17,111 nucleotides of DNA from Deltaproteobacteria bacterium (lineage in GTDB: Bacteria; Desulfobacterota; Desulfobulbia; Desulfobulbales; Desulfobulbaceae): assembly GCA_013151365.1 (NCBI GenBank), contig JAADIK010000191.1:1-17111 (forward strand), in the 5' to 3' direction. The position numbers and the translations under genes are program-made. Of the stretch, positions 1 through 7,990 are shown piece after piece. Below the pieces are notes generated by a model that saw nothing but the letters and a program-made list of their open reading frames with translations, was not told the origin of the DNA and made no database searches. The first letter of the stretch is position 1. Every line of letters begins with the position of its first letter.

Positions 1-25
1 AATGTCCCCGGCTTTTTCACGACCA

Positions 26-53
26 CAGGATTGAAAAAATATTTTCAATCCTG
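26..53 (-). promoter_or_regulatory. Hairpin just downstream of qmoC
   Basis: A perfect 12-bp inverted repeat (CAGGATTGAAAA and its complement) encloses a 4-nt loop, 15 nt after the qmoC stop codon. It could be a 3'-end stabilising or processing hairpin or a weak terminator. On the minus strand the stem is not followed by a T-tract, so a canonical intrinsic terminator is not supported. The remaining bases at the left edge show no gene. Confidence 0.5.
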
Positions 54-67
54 ATTTTAATGATTTC

Positions 68-1273
68 TCAGTTCAACGGATTTTTCACATAAGCGCTATC
101 GCGATATCGCTCAAAGGCCATGGCAAAGGTCCGGTAGACCAGATGGGCAAATTTTGTATAAGGCATATACAGAAAAAGCATCATGACCGAAATCAGATGA
201 AGATAATAGACAACATAACCGACCGAAGCAACGCCGATCAACCGGAGCAGCTCCGCGGCCAGACCCGTGACGCCCACGCCCATAATCATCCAGATCAAAA
301 ACCAGTCATAAAAGGTGTGGGTGGACTGCCCATCCATCTCCATGCGGGAACGATTACCCCACAGGATGCCGACGCCGATAATCAAGGCGACGGCAGCAAC
401 GTTGGCCAGGATCTTAACCGGGTTCCACATGGACAGCGGTCCATGCATGGACGGAATAAAGATACCGAGGAAATCCTGGGTAAAAGCCGAATAGACGGTA
501 ACAAAAAGAAGCGCCAGGAAGGAGAGCAGCAACGGCAGATGACCTTTGAGCCGGTCCGCGTTGGCGACACACTTTTTAAAACGGGTGTGCTGAACAATCT
601 CCACAACCGAAGGCCAGAGCAATTCCTTGATAAACTGGGTGACGGAGGGCCGGTAGAGGGCCTCGCCGACCCCGGCGCCTTCGGCCATCTTTTGCCACAT
701 GGCCGAGACGCCCCGGTAGGCTGCATAGATCGACAGGGCAACCGTGGGCAGAATAATCAAGTCAATGAAAAAAACATTTTTGGCCAGCCAGCGAAAATCC
801 CAGTGACCGAAAAAATGGCCGTAACCGTCACGGGCGAATTCCGCAGCCGACGGGATAGTCATGCCGCCGGATATCAGCCAGACGACAAAAATAATGACGG
901 CCGGGATACCGATCAGAATCGGCATATTCTTGCCGGAGCTTGCCAGTTTTGCCAGACCGGCCGGCCAGCCGAAGTACTTGTAGGCATAGGCACGGATGGC
1001 ACCGAGCACATCGCCGGGCTTGGCGCCGCGCGGACAATAGGCGGTGCAGTCGCCGCACTGATGGCACAGCATGATGTTGGGATCGCCGACCAGTTTCTCC
1101 TTGAGGCCCCACTGGGCAAAAACCATTTCCCGCCGGGGAAACGGATTGTCATCGGAAGAGAGTGGGCAAACCACGGAGCAGGTAGCACACTGAAAACACT
1201 TTTTCAAAGTATCGCCGCCCGCACTCTTTATATCTTTAATAAAATCGAGATCGGGTTGCACGTTCATAGACAT
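68..1273 (-). CDS. qmoC: QmoC, membrane subunit of quinone-interacting oxidoreductase
   Basis: This 401-residue protein fuses an HdrC-like ferredoxin domain to an HdrE/cytochrome-b-like membrane domain, the architecture known for QmoC. Cysteines 26, 29, 32, 36 and 70, 73, 76, 80 form two [4Fe-4S] motifs. About six hydrophobic segments follow, near residues 117-137, 168-188, 245-265, 285-305, 323-343 and 353-375. Histidines such as H156, H229, H245 and H359 are candidate b-heme ligands. By family knowledge it oxidises menaquinol and passes electrons to QmoAB and then AprBA at the cytoplasmic face. The ATG at 1273 has an AGGAGGAG Shine-Dalgarno at 1277-1284; a second ATG two codons in is less well spaced. 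It is the last qmo gene, set 129 nt behind qmoB with a terminator-like hairpin between. No truncation is seen. Confidence 0.95.
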   Translation of the reverse strand: MSMNVQPDLDFIKDIKSAGGDTLKKCFQCATCSVVCPLSSDDNPFPRREMVFAQWGLKEKLVGDPNIMLCHQCGDCTAYCPRGAKPGDVLGAIRAYAYKYFGWPAGLAKLASSGKNMPILIGIPAVIIFVVWLISGGMTIPSAAEFARDGYGHFFGHWDFRWLAKNVFFIDLIILPTVALSIYAAYRGVSAMWQKMAEGAGVGEALYRPSVTQFIKELLWPSVVEIVQHTRFKKCVANADRLKGHLPLLLSFLALLFVTVYSAFTQDFLGIFIPSMHGPLSMWNPVKILANVAAVALIIGVGILWGNRSRMEMDGQSTHTFYDWFLIWMIMGVGVTGLAAELLRLIGVASVGYVVYYLHLISVMMLFLYMPYTKFAHLVYRTFAMAFERYRDSAYVKNPLN

Positions 1274-1344
1274 TTTCTCCTCCTGTGTTGAAAATCGTGA
1301 TCCATATCTGTAAAACGTATTCTCTATATCAGAAAATGAAAAAT

Positions 1345-1381
1345 GTTGCCATCCGGATTTACAAAAAAACCGGATGGCAAC
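1345..1381 (-). terminator. Terminator-like hairpin between qmoB and qmoC
   Basis: A perfect 12-bp inverted repeat (GTTGCCATCCGG at 1345-1356, complement at 1370-1381) has a 13-nt loop. Read on the minus strand, the stem is followed by ATTTTTCATTTT, which resembles the U-tract of an intrinsic terminator. It lies 21 nt after the qmoB stop and 71 nt before the qmoC start, inside what should be one operon. It probably allows partial read-through or protects the qmoAB 3' end. I see no convincing separate qmoC promoter after it. Confidence 0.7.
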
Positions 1382-1402
1382 TGATTCAACATGATCAAGA
1401 GG

Positions 1403-3664
1403 TTAGAAGCCCTTGAACGGGTTCGGCCCCAGTTCAATGATCTCTTCGACAAACTCGTCGATGATCGCCGGGATCGCGTCGTAATCGGAAATGGCTATCT
1501 GCCGCACCGCACAGCGCTCCGGCTCCAGGCCAAGCGTACCCAGGGTCTCGCCGATATTCTGCATCCGGCGGTCGGCCAGTTCCGAGCCTTTGACAAAGTG
1601 ACACTGGTAATCATCACCCCACTTGCAGCCGAGAAGCAATGCACCGTCTATACCTGCGGACATGGCATCCTTGATCCAGACCATGTTGACCGAACCGAGA
1701 CAGCGGACCGGGATAAAACGAACCAGCTGGTTGATCTTGTTGCGGTGCATACCGGACATATCAATAGCCGGGTAGGCATCATTTTCGCAGACAAAGACCA
1801 CAACCCGCAGTTTGTCTTCATCGTCATCCGGGACCTCGATGGCCTTCACCATGGAACCGATCATGTCGACGTTGTAATCGGCAAAACCGATAATCCGCTC
1901 AGGGCACGCGCCCATGCAGGTTCCGCAACGGCGGCAGCGGGTCGGATTCGGTAGCGGCGTTCCCTTGGCATCATCGTCAAGGGCGCCAAAGGGGCACTCC
2001 TCGGTACAACGCTTGCACTGGGTGCAACGGGTAAAGAAAAAGTCCGGATAGGTCTGATCACCGGAGCGCGGATGAACCGCAACCCCGCGATTGGCGGACT
2101 CGATACACTGGATAGCCTTGAGTGCGGCCCCGGTGGCATCATCGATCGTCTCTTCCATGGTTTCCGCCTTCCGGACACCGCCACAGGTATAAACGCCGGT
2201 TCGGCGGGTCTCGTAGGGAAAGCAGATAAAGTTGGAATCAGCATAGCCGTCGAAAAGATCCAGGTCCATGAATTCCGGCCCCTGGCGATAGGCCAGGTTG
2301 ATGGTCGGTTCGTCAACGGTCGTCGGCACCATGCCGGCAGCCAGGACCACCATATCCACATTCAGGGTCAAGTCTTCGCCAAGCAGGGTGTCCTCGGCCT
2401 GAACGGCGAGTCCGTTACCCGCTTCCTCAACCTTGGTCACCGCGGCCTTGGTCAGAAAGATACCGTCATTCTGCTGCATGGCCTTGTAGAACAACTCGGT
2501 GTTGCCGGGGGTGCGCATGTGCTGATACAGGATATACGCTTTCCCGTCGGGGTTGTCATCGCGGACATACTGCGCCTGCTTCAGGGCGACCATGGAGGTG
2601 ACCGAGTTGCAATACGGAAAATCACGGTCGTCTTCTTTGCCGCCCGGGCTTTGAATAAAGGCCACGTTGGCAGGAACCTTGCCGTCTTTGGCAAGCTTCT
2701 CGAACTCGGCGTTGGTCACCACGTTTTTCAAGGTGCCGTAGCCGAGATGCTCATATTCGGAGACGTTGGCCGGCGTCCAGCCGGTGGCCAGGACAACCGC
2801 CCCGTACATCTCGCCGTCAGGGTTCTGTTCGGTGTAGACCCTCAGTCCGGCATTGGGGTCTTCCATCTCGCCCTTGTCAATAAGGTCCTGCTCGTCAACG
2901 CCGACCTTGGCCGGAGCATCCCACTCGCTTTTCGTCCCGGCCGTCTTGAAGGTCACGACGAATTGACCGGGAGCGCCTGAAATCCGGGCGACTTCGGTCT
3001 CGGTTTTAACGGTAATGTTGGAATCCGAGGTAACGCCGGCAATCATCTCTTCGATAGACGGAGTCTCGAGTTCGGCATAGGGATACCTGGTCGGGAACAT
3101 TTTCCGCCAGTTCAGGGCCTTGCCGCCGAGTACGCCGGTCTTCTCCACCAGGGTGACCTGGTAGCCGGCCTTGCTTGCCTCCTTGGCCGCCGTCAAACCG
3201 CCAATGCCGCCGCCCATAACCAGGATTTTCTTGTCGATCGACTCCAGCAGATACGGCTCGGGCAGTTTCGTTTTCTGCGCGCGGGTAACGGCCATGCGCA
3301 CATAGTCGCAACCCATCTCCTGCAGAAACTCATCCACGCCTTCAGCGGCCTCTTCGCCCTCCGCCGGTTTGCTGGCGGCCCAGGCCACATGCTCCCGCAG
3401 ATTGCCGCGGATAGTAATGGTCTGTTCACCAAAATTAAATTCTTTCTGCATCACCCGCGGGGAGCAGGCACAAATGACCAGGGTGTTAATCCCGTTGTCG
3501 GCCATGTCTTTTTCAATAAAGGAGCGGCCATCCGCTCCGCACAGGCAGGAATGATCCTTCATTTCCATACCCGATTCGGAGGCGGCGGCCTTGAGTCCAT
3601 CTATATCAAGGACATCGCCAATGCCACAACCAGTACAGAGATATGCACCATATACATTATCCAT
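1403..3664 (-). CDS. qmoB: QmoB, HdrA-like flavoprotein with MvhD-like C-terminus
   Basis: This 753-residue protein matches the QmoB layout of an HdrA-like flavoprotein fused to an MvhD-like domain. The N-terminal HdrA-type region has TGCGIG (11-16) and CACSPR (65-70). An FAD-binding GGGIGG follows at 151-156. Two [4Fe-4S] motifs use Cys 547, 550, 553, 557 and 577, 580, 583, 587. The C-terminal MvhD-like domain (about 600-753) has Cys 626, 655, 680 and 688. Its first motif reads CEND, so the CxxC pair of true MvhD proteins is incomplete; as I recall this is normal for QmoB. It is cytoplasmic and relays electrons between QmoC and QmoA/AprBA, possibly with flavin-based confurcation (inference). 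The ATG is preceded by AGGAGG at 3672-3677, which overlaps the qmoA stop codon, so translation is probably coupled. Confidence 0.95.
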   Translation of the reverse strand: MDNVYGAYLCTGCGIGDVLDIDGLKAAASESGMEMKDHSCLCGADGRSFIEKDMADNGINTLVICACSPRVMQKEFNFGEQTITIRGNLREHVAWAASKPAEGEEAAEGVDEFLQEMGCDYVRMAVTRAQKTKLPEPYLLESIDKKILVMGGGIGGLTAAKEASKAGYQVTLVEKTGVLGGKALNWRKMFPTRYPYAELETPSIEEMIAGVTSDSNITVKTETEVARISGAPGQFVVTFKTAGTKSEWDAPAKVGVDEQDLIDKGEMEDPNAGLRVYTEQNPDGEMYGAVVLATGWTPANVSEYEHLGYGTLKNVVTNAEFEKLAKDGKVPANVAFIQSPGGKEDDRDFPYCNSVTSMVALKQAQYVRDDNPDGKAYILYQHMRTPGNTELFYKAMQQNDGIFLTKAAVTKVEEAGNGLAVQAEDTLLGEDLTLNVDMVVLAAGMVPTTVDEPTINLAYRQGPEFMDLDLFDGYADSNFICFPYETRRTGVYTCGGVRKAETMEETIDDATGAALKAIQCIESANRGVAVHPRSGDQTYPDFFFTRCTQCKRCTEECPFGALDDDAKGTPLPNPTRCRRCGTCMGACPERIIGFADYNVDMIGSMVKAIEVPDDDEDKLRVVVFVCENDAYPAIDMSGMHRNKINQLVRFIPVRCLGSVNMVWIKDAMSAGIDGALLLGCKWGDDYQCHFVKGSELADRRMQNIGETLGTLGLEPERCAVRQIAISDYDAIPAIIDEFVEEIIELGPNPFKGF

Positions 3665-3675
3665 TGACTTTCCTC

Positions 3676-4929
3676 CTACCGTCCGATCTGAATTGCTTTA
3701 AGGGCTGCCGCGGTTGAAGACTGACCACAGGTATAGACATCAGCCGGTGACTTGGCGCAGCCGGCGGCAATCATTCCCTTATCCGGGTCGGAGACAACGA
3801 AACCGTTCCCATCCATGTCGACACCAAGAGCTTTTCCCTGCTCGCCAAGGGCCGGTTGCATACCGGTTGCCAGTACGCACATATCAACCTTCTGCTGAAT
3901 CTTGGCGCCGGTCACGGCATTCTCGGCGACCACGGTCACCCCGCCGTCGTCCTCGGCAATGATATCGGCGACCTTGCCCTTGATGAACTGCGCTTTTTCG
4001 TCGCCCATGAGTTTCTCGCGGAAATGCTCATATTTGCCCGGTGTCCGCAGATCGATGTAAAAGACATAAATCATGGCTTCAGGGTAGCGCTCGCGAATAT
4101 AGGTCATCTGCTTGAAAGTAGCCATGCAGCAGACGTAGGAACAAAACTCCAGGTGGTTCTCGTCACGGGAGCCGGCACATTGAACAAAGGCGAAAGATTC
4201 AGGTTCCTTGTCATCGCCGGGCCGCAGGATTTTGCCGCCGGTCGGGCCGTTGGGGGCGGCCATCCGCTCCATCATCATGTTGGTGATAATGGCGGGAGAT
4301 GATCCGAACTTGAGATTGTCCATCTTGACCGGATCATAGGGATTCCAGCCGGTTGCCCAGACAATGGATGCCACGTTGACCGTAAAGGCCTTGCTCTGCA
4401 TCTCGGTATCAATGGCATCATACTTACAGGCGGCTTTCACGGCCTCGAGGCAGGTGCTCGAACAGGCGTCCTTGTCCAGCACGAAACGGCGGGGAAAGGC
4501 CATTTCATGGGGCAGATATATTGCCTTGGTCCGGTCCATACCGAAGTTGAAGGCATTGTCGATTTCGTCGGTACAGGCTTCGGCACAGGCGCCGCAGGCG
4601 GTACAGTTCGAGTTGACATACCTGGGTGCCGTTTCCAGTTGCACCTCATAATTACCGGGACCGCCGGAGACCGACTTCACAGTCGTCATCGTATAGGTCC
4701 TGACTTTCCGGTTGTCCTTGATCCGCCTGAAGTTGATTTCCAGACCACAGGTGGGTGGACAGAGTTTCGGGAAATACCGGTTGAGCTGAGCTACACGCCC
4801 GCCGAAGTACGGATTTTTGTCGATGATATATACATCGTTACCGACTTCCGCAGCCTCCAGAGCAGCCGTAAGACCACTCATGCCGCCGCCCACAACCAGT
4901 ACCGCACCAGTTCCTGCAGTGTCACTCAT
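3676..4929 (-). CDS. qmoA: QmoA, HdrA-like flavoprotein
   Basis: This 417-residue HdrA-like protein is the first gene of the qmo unit. An FAD-binding GGGMSG lies at 14-19. CPPTCG (57-62) and one ferredoxin-like set at Cys 109, 112, 115 and 119 follow. The HdrA-family signature QCAGSRD (250-256) is followed by a Cys cluster at 263, 267 and 268. The length agrees with QmoA, which is far shorter than methanogen HdrA. By family knowledge it binds FAD and Fe-S clusters and is a likely contact to AprBA in the cytoplasm. The ATG at 4929 follows GGAGG at 4936-4940 with 6-nt spacing. Its TAG stop is part of the qmoB Shine-Dalgarno. A dyad and candidate promoter lie about 50-90 nt upstream, and a terminator separates it from aprA, so it probably starts its own transcript. 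Confidence 0.95.
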   Translation of the reverse strand: MSDTAGTGAVLVVGGGMSGLTAALEAAEVGNDVYIIDKNPYFGGRVAQLNRYFPKLCPPTCGLEINFRRIKDNRKVRTYTMTTVKSVSGGPGNYEVQLETAPRYVNSNCTACGACAEACTDEIDNAFNFGMDRTKAIYLPHEMAFPRRFVLDKDACSSTCLEAVKAACKYDAIDTEMQSKAFTVNVASIVWATGWNPYDPVKMDNLKFGSSPAIITNMMMERMAAPNGPTGGKILRPGDDKEPESFAFVQCAGSRDENHLEFCSYVCCMATFKQMTYIRERYPEAMIYVFYIDLRTPGKYEHFREKLMGDEKAQFIKGKVADIIAEDDGGVTVVAENAVTGAKIQQKVDMCVLATGMQPALGEQGKALGVDMDGNGFVVSDPDKGMIAAGCAKSPADVYTCGQSSTAAALKAIQIGR

Positions 4930-4977
4930 GACAATCCTCCATAACTGCTGGTATTGATGAAAAATAATTTCTGGTTC

Positions 4978-5020
4978 AGTTGACGCGAAAAATAAACACG
5001 GATTACTCTTCGCGTCAACT
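4978..5020 (-). promoter_or_regulatory. Perfect 12-bp dyad upstream of qmoA, candidate operator
   Basis: AGTTGACGCGAA (4978-4989) and its exact complement TTCGCGTCAACT (5009-5020) flank a 19-nt spacer. The repeat overlaps the candidate qmo promoter: the -35 box lies in the upstream arm, and the other arm falls just past the -10 box over the expected start site. This is a typical repressor arrangement. If transcription starts further upstream, the same bases would form a strong leader hairpin instead. I do not recognise the motif as Rex, FNR or HcpR. Confidence 0.6.
4991..5018 (-). promoter_or_regulatory. Candidate sigma-70 promoter of qmoABC
   Basis: On the minus strand TTGACG (5013-5018, 5 of 6 to consensus) is followed after 16 nt by TTTATT (4991-4996, 4 of 6). 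It lies 62 nt upstream of the qmoA start codon and downstream of the apr terminator. The predicted leader is about 55 nt. The -10 box is mediocre, so this is a candidate only. Confidence 0.45.
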
Positions 5021-5088
5021 CAAACAAAAAACGTAACAGTTCAGCTGCACTCCATCTCCGGGCGATCAGGCCACCTCACATAGTCATA

Positions 5089-5106
5089 CTATAGATTCTA
5101 TAGATT
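5089..5106. repeat. Tandem 9-bp direct repeat CTATAGATT x2
   Basis: CTATAGATT occurs twice head to tail at 5089-5097 and 5098-5106. Each copy carries the palindrome CTATAG. It is AT-rich within a GC-rich region, upstream of qmoA. It might be a binding site or an alternative -10 region, but no good -35 box sits at the right distance on the minus strand. Confidence 0.5.
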
Positions 5107-5174
5107 CGCTTGACCTGCTTACCCGAATATGAAGCACATCTGAAAAGTTACCAAAAATCGAAGAGTCGATATGA

Positions 5175-5209
5175 AAAATCTCCAGGCCCCGGAGGAGCCT
5201 GGAGATTTT
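5175..5209 (-). terminator. Intrinsic terminator of aprBA
   Basis: A 13-bp perfect stem (AAAATCTCCAGGC at 5175-5187, complement at 5197-5209) has a 9-nt loop and begins 29 nt after the aprA stop. On the minus strand the stem runs into TTTTTCAT. This is a standard rho-independent terminator that separates aprBA from qmoABC. The symmetric A/T ends could also allow weak function on the other strand. Confidence 0.88.
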
Positions 5210-5237
5210 CATTGAACCAATCAATATTGCCGTATAA

Positions 5238-7250
5238 TTACAGCCAAGGGTCGGTTTCGATAATGTTGATGCACTCGACCTTCTCACACTTCCACTCAGC
5301 GGCTTGCGGATCGTAGGTGGAGTTGACAAAGCACTTCCAGTTCTCATCATCCACGCTCGGGAAATCCGACCGGTAGTAGAAACCCGGATAGCGGGACTCT
5401 TCACGGAACTGAATGTGACGGATGTGAGCCTCGACGCACCAGATACGATGGTAGTTTTCCCAGGCGCGCATCAGTTCATGCAGATCGCCGGCAGCCATCT
5501 TGTCGGCATCTTCACGGAGCAGTTCCAGAAGATCCATACAGATGCCCAGCAGCTTACCCGAGGTCATGTAGTAGGTAGCAACACCGCCGCCGTACTCATC
5601 GGTGGCCTTCATCAGGCGCATCATGATACCGGCCGGCTTGCAGTAGTTGGGGTTCACATCGGCAGCGGTAGTTGCGCCGACGAACTCATGATAACGCTTA
5701 ACCGGTGCGTAAATCTCATCGGCCAGTTCCTGAGCGGACTGTGCCAGCTCGGTGGTGTAGGTATTGTCACGGCAATACCTGACCATCTCCTTGGCAACAA
5801 TACGACCCTCGGTATGAGAACCGGAGGAGAACTTATGGCCGGAGGCACCGACACCGTCACCGGCGGTGAACAGGCCGTCAACCGTGGTCATCCGGTTATA
5901 GCCCCATTTATACTGATGAGACCGGGCGCCGTCTACGGTCGGGACCCAGTCCTCGTTCGGACCGGAAGTCCAGATGCCGCAGCAACCGGAGTGAGAACCG
6001 AGCATATAAGGTTCGGTCGGCATGATCTCGGACCCGACCTTCTCAGGCTCGATATTGGCACCGGCCCAGAGACCGGCCTGACCGACGGACATATCCAGAA
6101 AATCTTCCCAAGCCTCTGACTCGAGATGCTTCCAGTACTTCTTCACTGCCTTTTCATCAAGGCCGGCAGCTCTCTTTTCATCCAGAAAGGCGTTCAGGGC
6201 AACGTCGGTGGCCATGTAAATCGGACCACGGCCGGCCTTGAACTCGTTAACCATCAAGTGGTTACGCAGACAGGTCGGGGTAACGGCGGAAGCGCCATAG
6301 GGCATAAAATGCTTGAGTTCTTCCTTGGCGGCGTCGCTGCCGGCATAGAACTCGCCCAGACCATTCTGTACTTTGGCCTTGAACAGGAGGAACCAGGCGC
6401 CAACCGGGCCGTAACCATCCTTGAAACGGGCAGGGGTGAAACGATTTTCCATCATGGTCAGTGTAGCACCGACCTGGGCACACATGGTGTAGGTGGAACC
6501 GGCATTCCATACCGGATACCAGGCACGGCCCTTGCCCTCACCGGTGGACCGGGGACGGAAAATATTAACAGCGCCACCGCAGGCAACCAAGGCGGTCTTG
6601 CAGGTAAAGACATGAACCTTGTTCTCGCGGACGGAGAAACCGACTGCGCCGGCAATCGTGTTAGGCCGGTTCTTGTCCAGCAGCATCTTGACGATGAAAA
6701 CACGCTCCATGATGGACTCTTCGCCCAGCGCCTTCTTGGCCGGCTCGGCGACGATGCACTTGTAGGACTCGCCGTTGATCATGATCTGCCATTTACCGGT
6801 CCGTACCGGCTGGCCACCCTCGCGGAGGGTCGGGGCAGGCTTGGAGCCGTCCAGGTTGGAGCCGTCCTCGGCCTTCTTCCAGACCGGCAGGCCCCATTCC
6901 TCAAACAGTTTGACCGACTCGTCAACGTGACGGCCGAGGTCATAGATCAGGTCCTCGCGGACAACGCCCATCAGGTCGTTGCGGACCATCTTGACGTAAT
7001 CTTCGATAGCGTTTTCGCCGATATAGGTATTGATAGCTGACAGACCCTGAGCAACGGCGCCGGAACGCTCCATGGCGGCCTTGTCGCAGAGGATGATTTT
7101 CAAATCATCGGAGGCCCATTTCTTGATCTCGAATGCTGCACCGCAGGCGGCCATACCGCCACCGACGATGAGCACGTCACAGGAATGCTCAACGACTTCA
7201 GGATTGACAACCGCGGCAATCTCGCCTCTCGGCTTATTTGGTAATGCCAT
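5238..7250 (-). CDS. aprA: Adenylylsulfate (APS) reductase alpha subunit
   Basis: This 670-residue flavoprotein is the catalytic subunit of dissimilatory APS reductase, which interconverts APS with sulfite and AMP in the cytoplasm. It belongs to the fumarate-reductase-like flavoprotein family. The FAD dinucleotide motif GGGMAACGA spans 30-38. The substrate-site stretch ENRFTPARFKDGYGP (268-282) is present; R270 appears to match the substrate-binding Arg described for Archaeoglobus AprA. GSHSGCCG (418-425) carries H420, which appears to match its active-site His. The length fits the family and both ends are intact. The ATG at 7250 is preceded by AGGAG at 7259-7263 with 8-nt spacing. It lies 68 nt after aprB and is followed by a strong terminator. 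The assignment is very secure; whether the enzyme runs reductively cannot be read from the gene alone, but the linked qmo genes favour reduction. Confidence 0.98.
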   Translation of the reverse strand: MALPNKPRGEIAAVVNPEVVEHSCDVLIVGGGMAACGAAFEIKKWASDDLKIILCDKAAMERSGAVAQGLSAINTYIGENAIEDYVKMVRNDLMGVVREDLIYDLGRHVDESVKLFEEWGLPVWKKAEDGSNLDGSKPAPTLREGGQPVRTGKWQIMINGESYKCIVAEPAKKALGEESIMERVFIVKMLLDKNRPNTIAGAVGFSVRENKVHVFTCKTALVACGGAVNIFRPRSTGEGKGRAWYPVWNAGSTYTMCAQVGATLTMMENRFTPARFKDGYGPVGAWFLLFKAKVQNGLGEFYAGSDAAKEELKHFMPYGASAVTPTCLRNHLMVNEFKAGRGPIYMATDVALNAFLDEKRAAGLDEKAVKKYWKHLESEAWEDFLDMSVGQAGLWAGANIEPEKVGSEIMPTEPYMLGSHSGCCGIWTSGPNEDWVPTVDGARSHQYKWGYNRMTTVDGLFTAGDGVGASGHKFSSGSHTEGRIVAKEMVRYCRDNTYTTELAQSAQELADEIYAPVKRYHEFVGATTAADVNPNYCKPAGIMMRLMKATDEYGGGVATYYMTSGKLLGICMDLLELLREDADKMAAGDLHELMRAWENYHRIWCVEAHIRHIQFREESRYPGFYYRSDFPSVDDENWKCFVNSTYDPQAAEWKCEKVECINIIETDPWL

Positions 7251-7318
7251 ATTCCTATCTCCTATAAGTATAGTTCAGAATTGAATTTTTCAGGTTGTGC
7301 CGTATGACTCAAACTCAC

Positions 7319-7744
7319 TTACGCCAGCTTGGTCGGGGCTTTCAACTCGCCCTCAAGAAACAGCTTGCAGTCATCGAGGTTATCACCCTTCTGGCCGGCA
7401 TACTCATTGGCAGCACCTTCCGCCGTGGTCCGGATCGGGAACTTAAAGCGTTTGATGTTGCCATTACGGAACTTGACGGTCCACATAATGGAGTCCGAAG
7501 ACCGCATGGGATGAACCTGGCCGCCCATGGGCACAAAGTCATCATAACCACGAACGGCGATAGCACCCTGCGGGCAGATCTTTACGCAGGAATAGCACTC
7601 CCAGCATGCATCAGGCTCCTGATTGTATGCTTTCATCTCCTCAACGTTGAGAACCATGAGGTCGTTCGGGCAGATGTACATGCAGGCCGTCTTGTCGCCG
7701 CCCTTGCATCCATCACATTTTTCAGGATCTACGTAACTTGGCAT
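7319..7744 (-). CDS. aprB: Adenylylsulfate (APS) reductase beta subunit
   Basis: This 141-residue ferredoxin-like subunit passes electrons through two [4Fe-4S] clusters to the FAD of AprA. The cluster-binding cysteines are 10, 13, 21, 25 and 47, 50, 53, 57. The 7-residue insert in the first motif (CDGCKGGDKTAC) is typical of AprB. Residues after about 70 form the tail known to wrap around AprA. The protein is slightly shorter than some homologues (about 150-165 residues) but has no sign of truncation. The ATG at 7744 has a strong GAGGAGGT Shine-Dalgarno ending 6 nt upstream. It is the first gene of the apr unit, behind a long leader. No sat gene precedes it; ftsK does. Confidence 0.97.
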   Translation of the reverse strand: MPSYVDPEKCDGCKGGDKTACMYICPNDLMVLNVEEMKAYNQEPDACWECYSCVKICPQGAIAVRGYDDFVPMGGQVHPMRSSDSIMWTVKFRNGNIKRFKFPIRTTAEGAANEYAGQKGDNLDDCKLFLEGELKAPTKLA

Positions 7745-7873
7745 TAAACTACCTCCTCACTTTAATTTTCCATTTTGGCAACGCGCCTGCGCAACCACAA
7801 TATCCTCTGTTCATTTCTTCTATCTATTTTCTCAGCCGACAAACAGGAACGACGCAGATACCACTGCGCACGT

Positions 7874-7905
7874 CCCCGGTCATCCGACATGACAACCGAA
7901 CGGGG
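7874..7905 (-). promoter_or_regulatory. Bulged hairpin in the apr leader
   Basis: CCCCG (7874-7878) pairs with CGGGG (7901-7905), and GTCAT (7879-7883) pairs with ATGAC (7889-7893) around a 5-nt loop, leaving a 7-nt one-sided bulge. The structure lies midway between the predicted start site and aprB. It matches no riboswitch family I recognise, and its function is unknown. Confidence 0.4.
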
Positions 7906-7935
7906 CAACATATTAATTCTGCTGGGCTTTCCTTC

Positions 7936-7976
7936 CAGTTATAACTGCAAAAAAATAAATGAACAGTCACTCATTT
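7936..7976 (-). promoter_or_regulatory. Two adjacent dyads near the apr transcription start
   Basis: AAATGA-N8-TCATTT (7957-7976) lies about 8-27 nt after the predicted start site. CAGTTATAACTG (7936-7947), a perfect 12-bp palindrome, lies 9 nt further on. The positions suit operators acting just downstream of a promoter. The sequences are AT-rich, so one or both may be coincidental. Confidence 0.4.
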
Positions 7977-7990
7977 TCGAATACTTTTAG

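Larger units (their letters stand above)
4930..5237 (-). other. Intergenic region between aprA and qmoA
   Basis: This 308-base gap has no convincing gene. In the transcription direction it holds the apr terminator (5175-5209), a second small hairpin (ATCGA at 5157-5161 paired with TCGAT at 5166-5170) that runs into a short T-tract on the minus strand, and a tandem 9-bp repeat CTATAGATT (5089-5106). It then carries the 12+12-bp dyad with the candidate qmo promoter (4978-5020), and the qmoA ribosome binding site. The small reading frames crossing it do not look like proteins. Confidence 0.7.

Noticed and set aside
143..1291. Long + strand frame of 382 codons opposite qmoC, and similar + strand frames opposite other genes
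   Set aside because: They mirror strongly supported minus-strand genes, show no family motifs, and are rich in His/Gly/Asp as expected of antisense shadows in GC-rich DNA.
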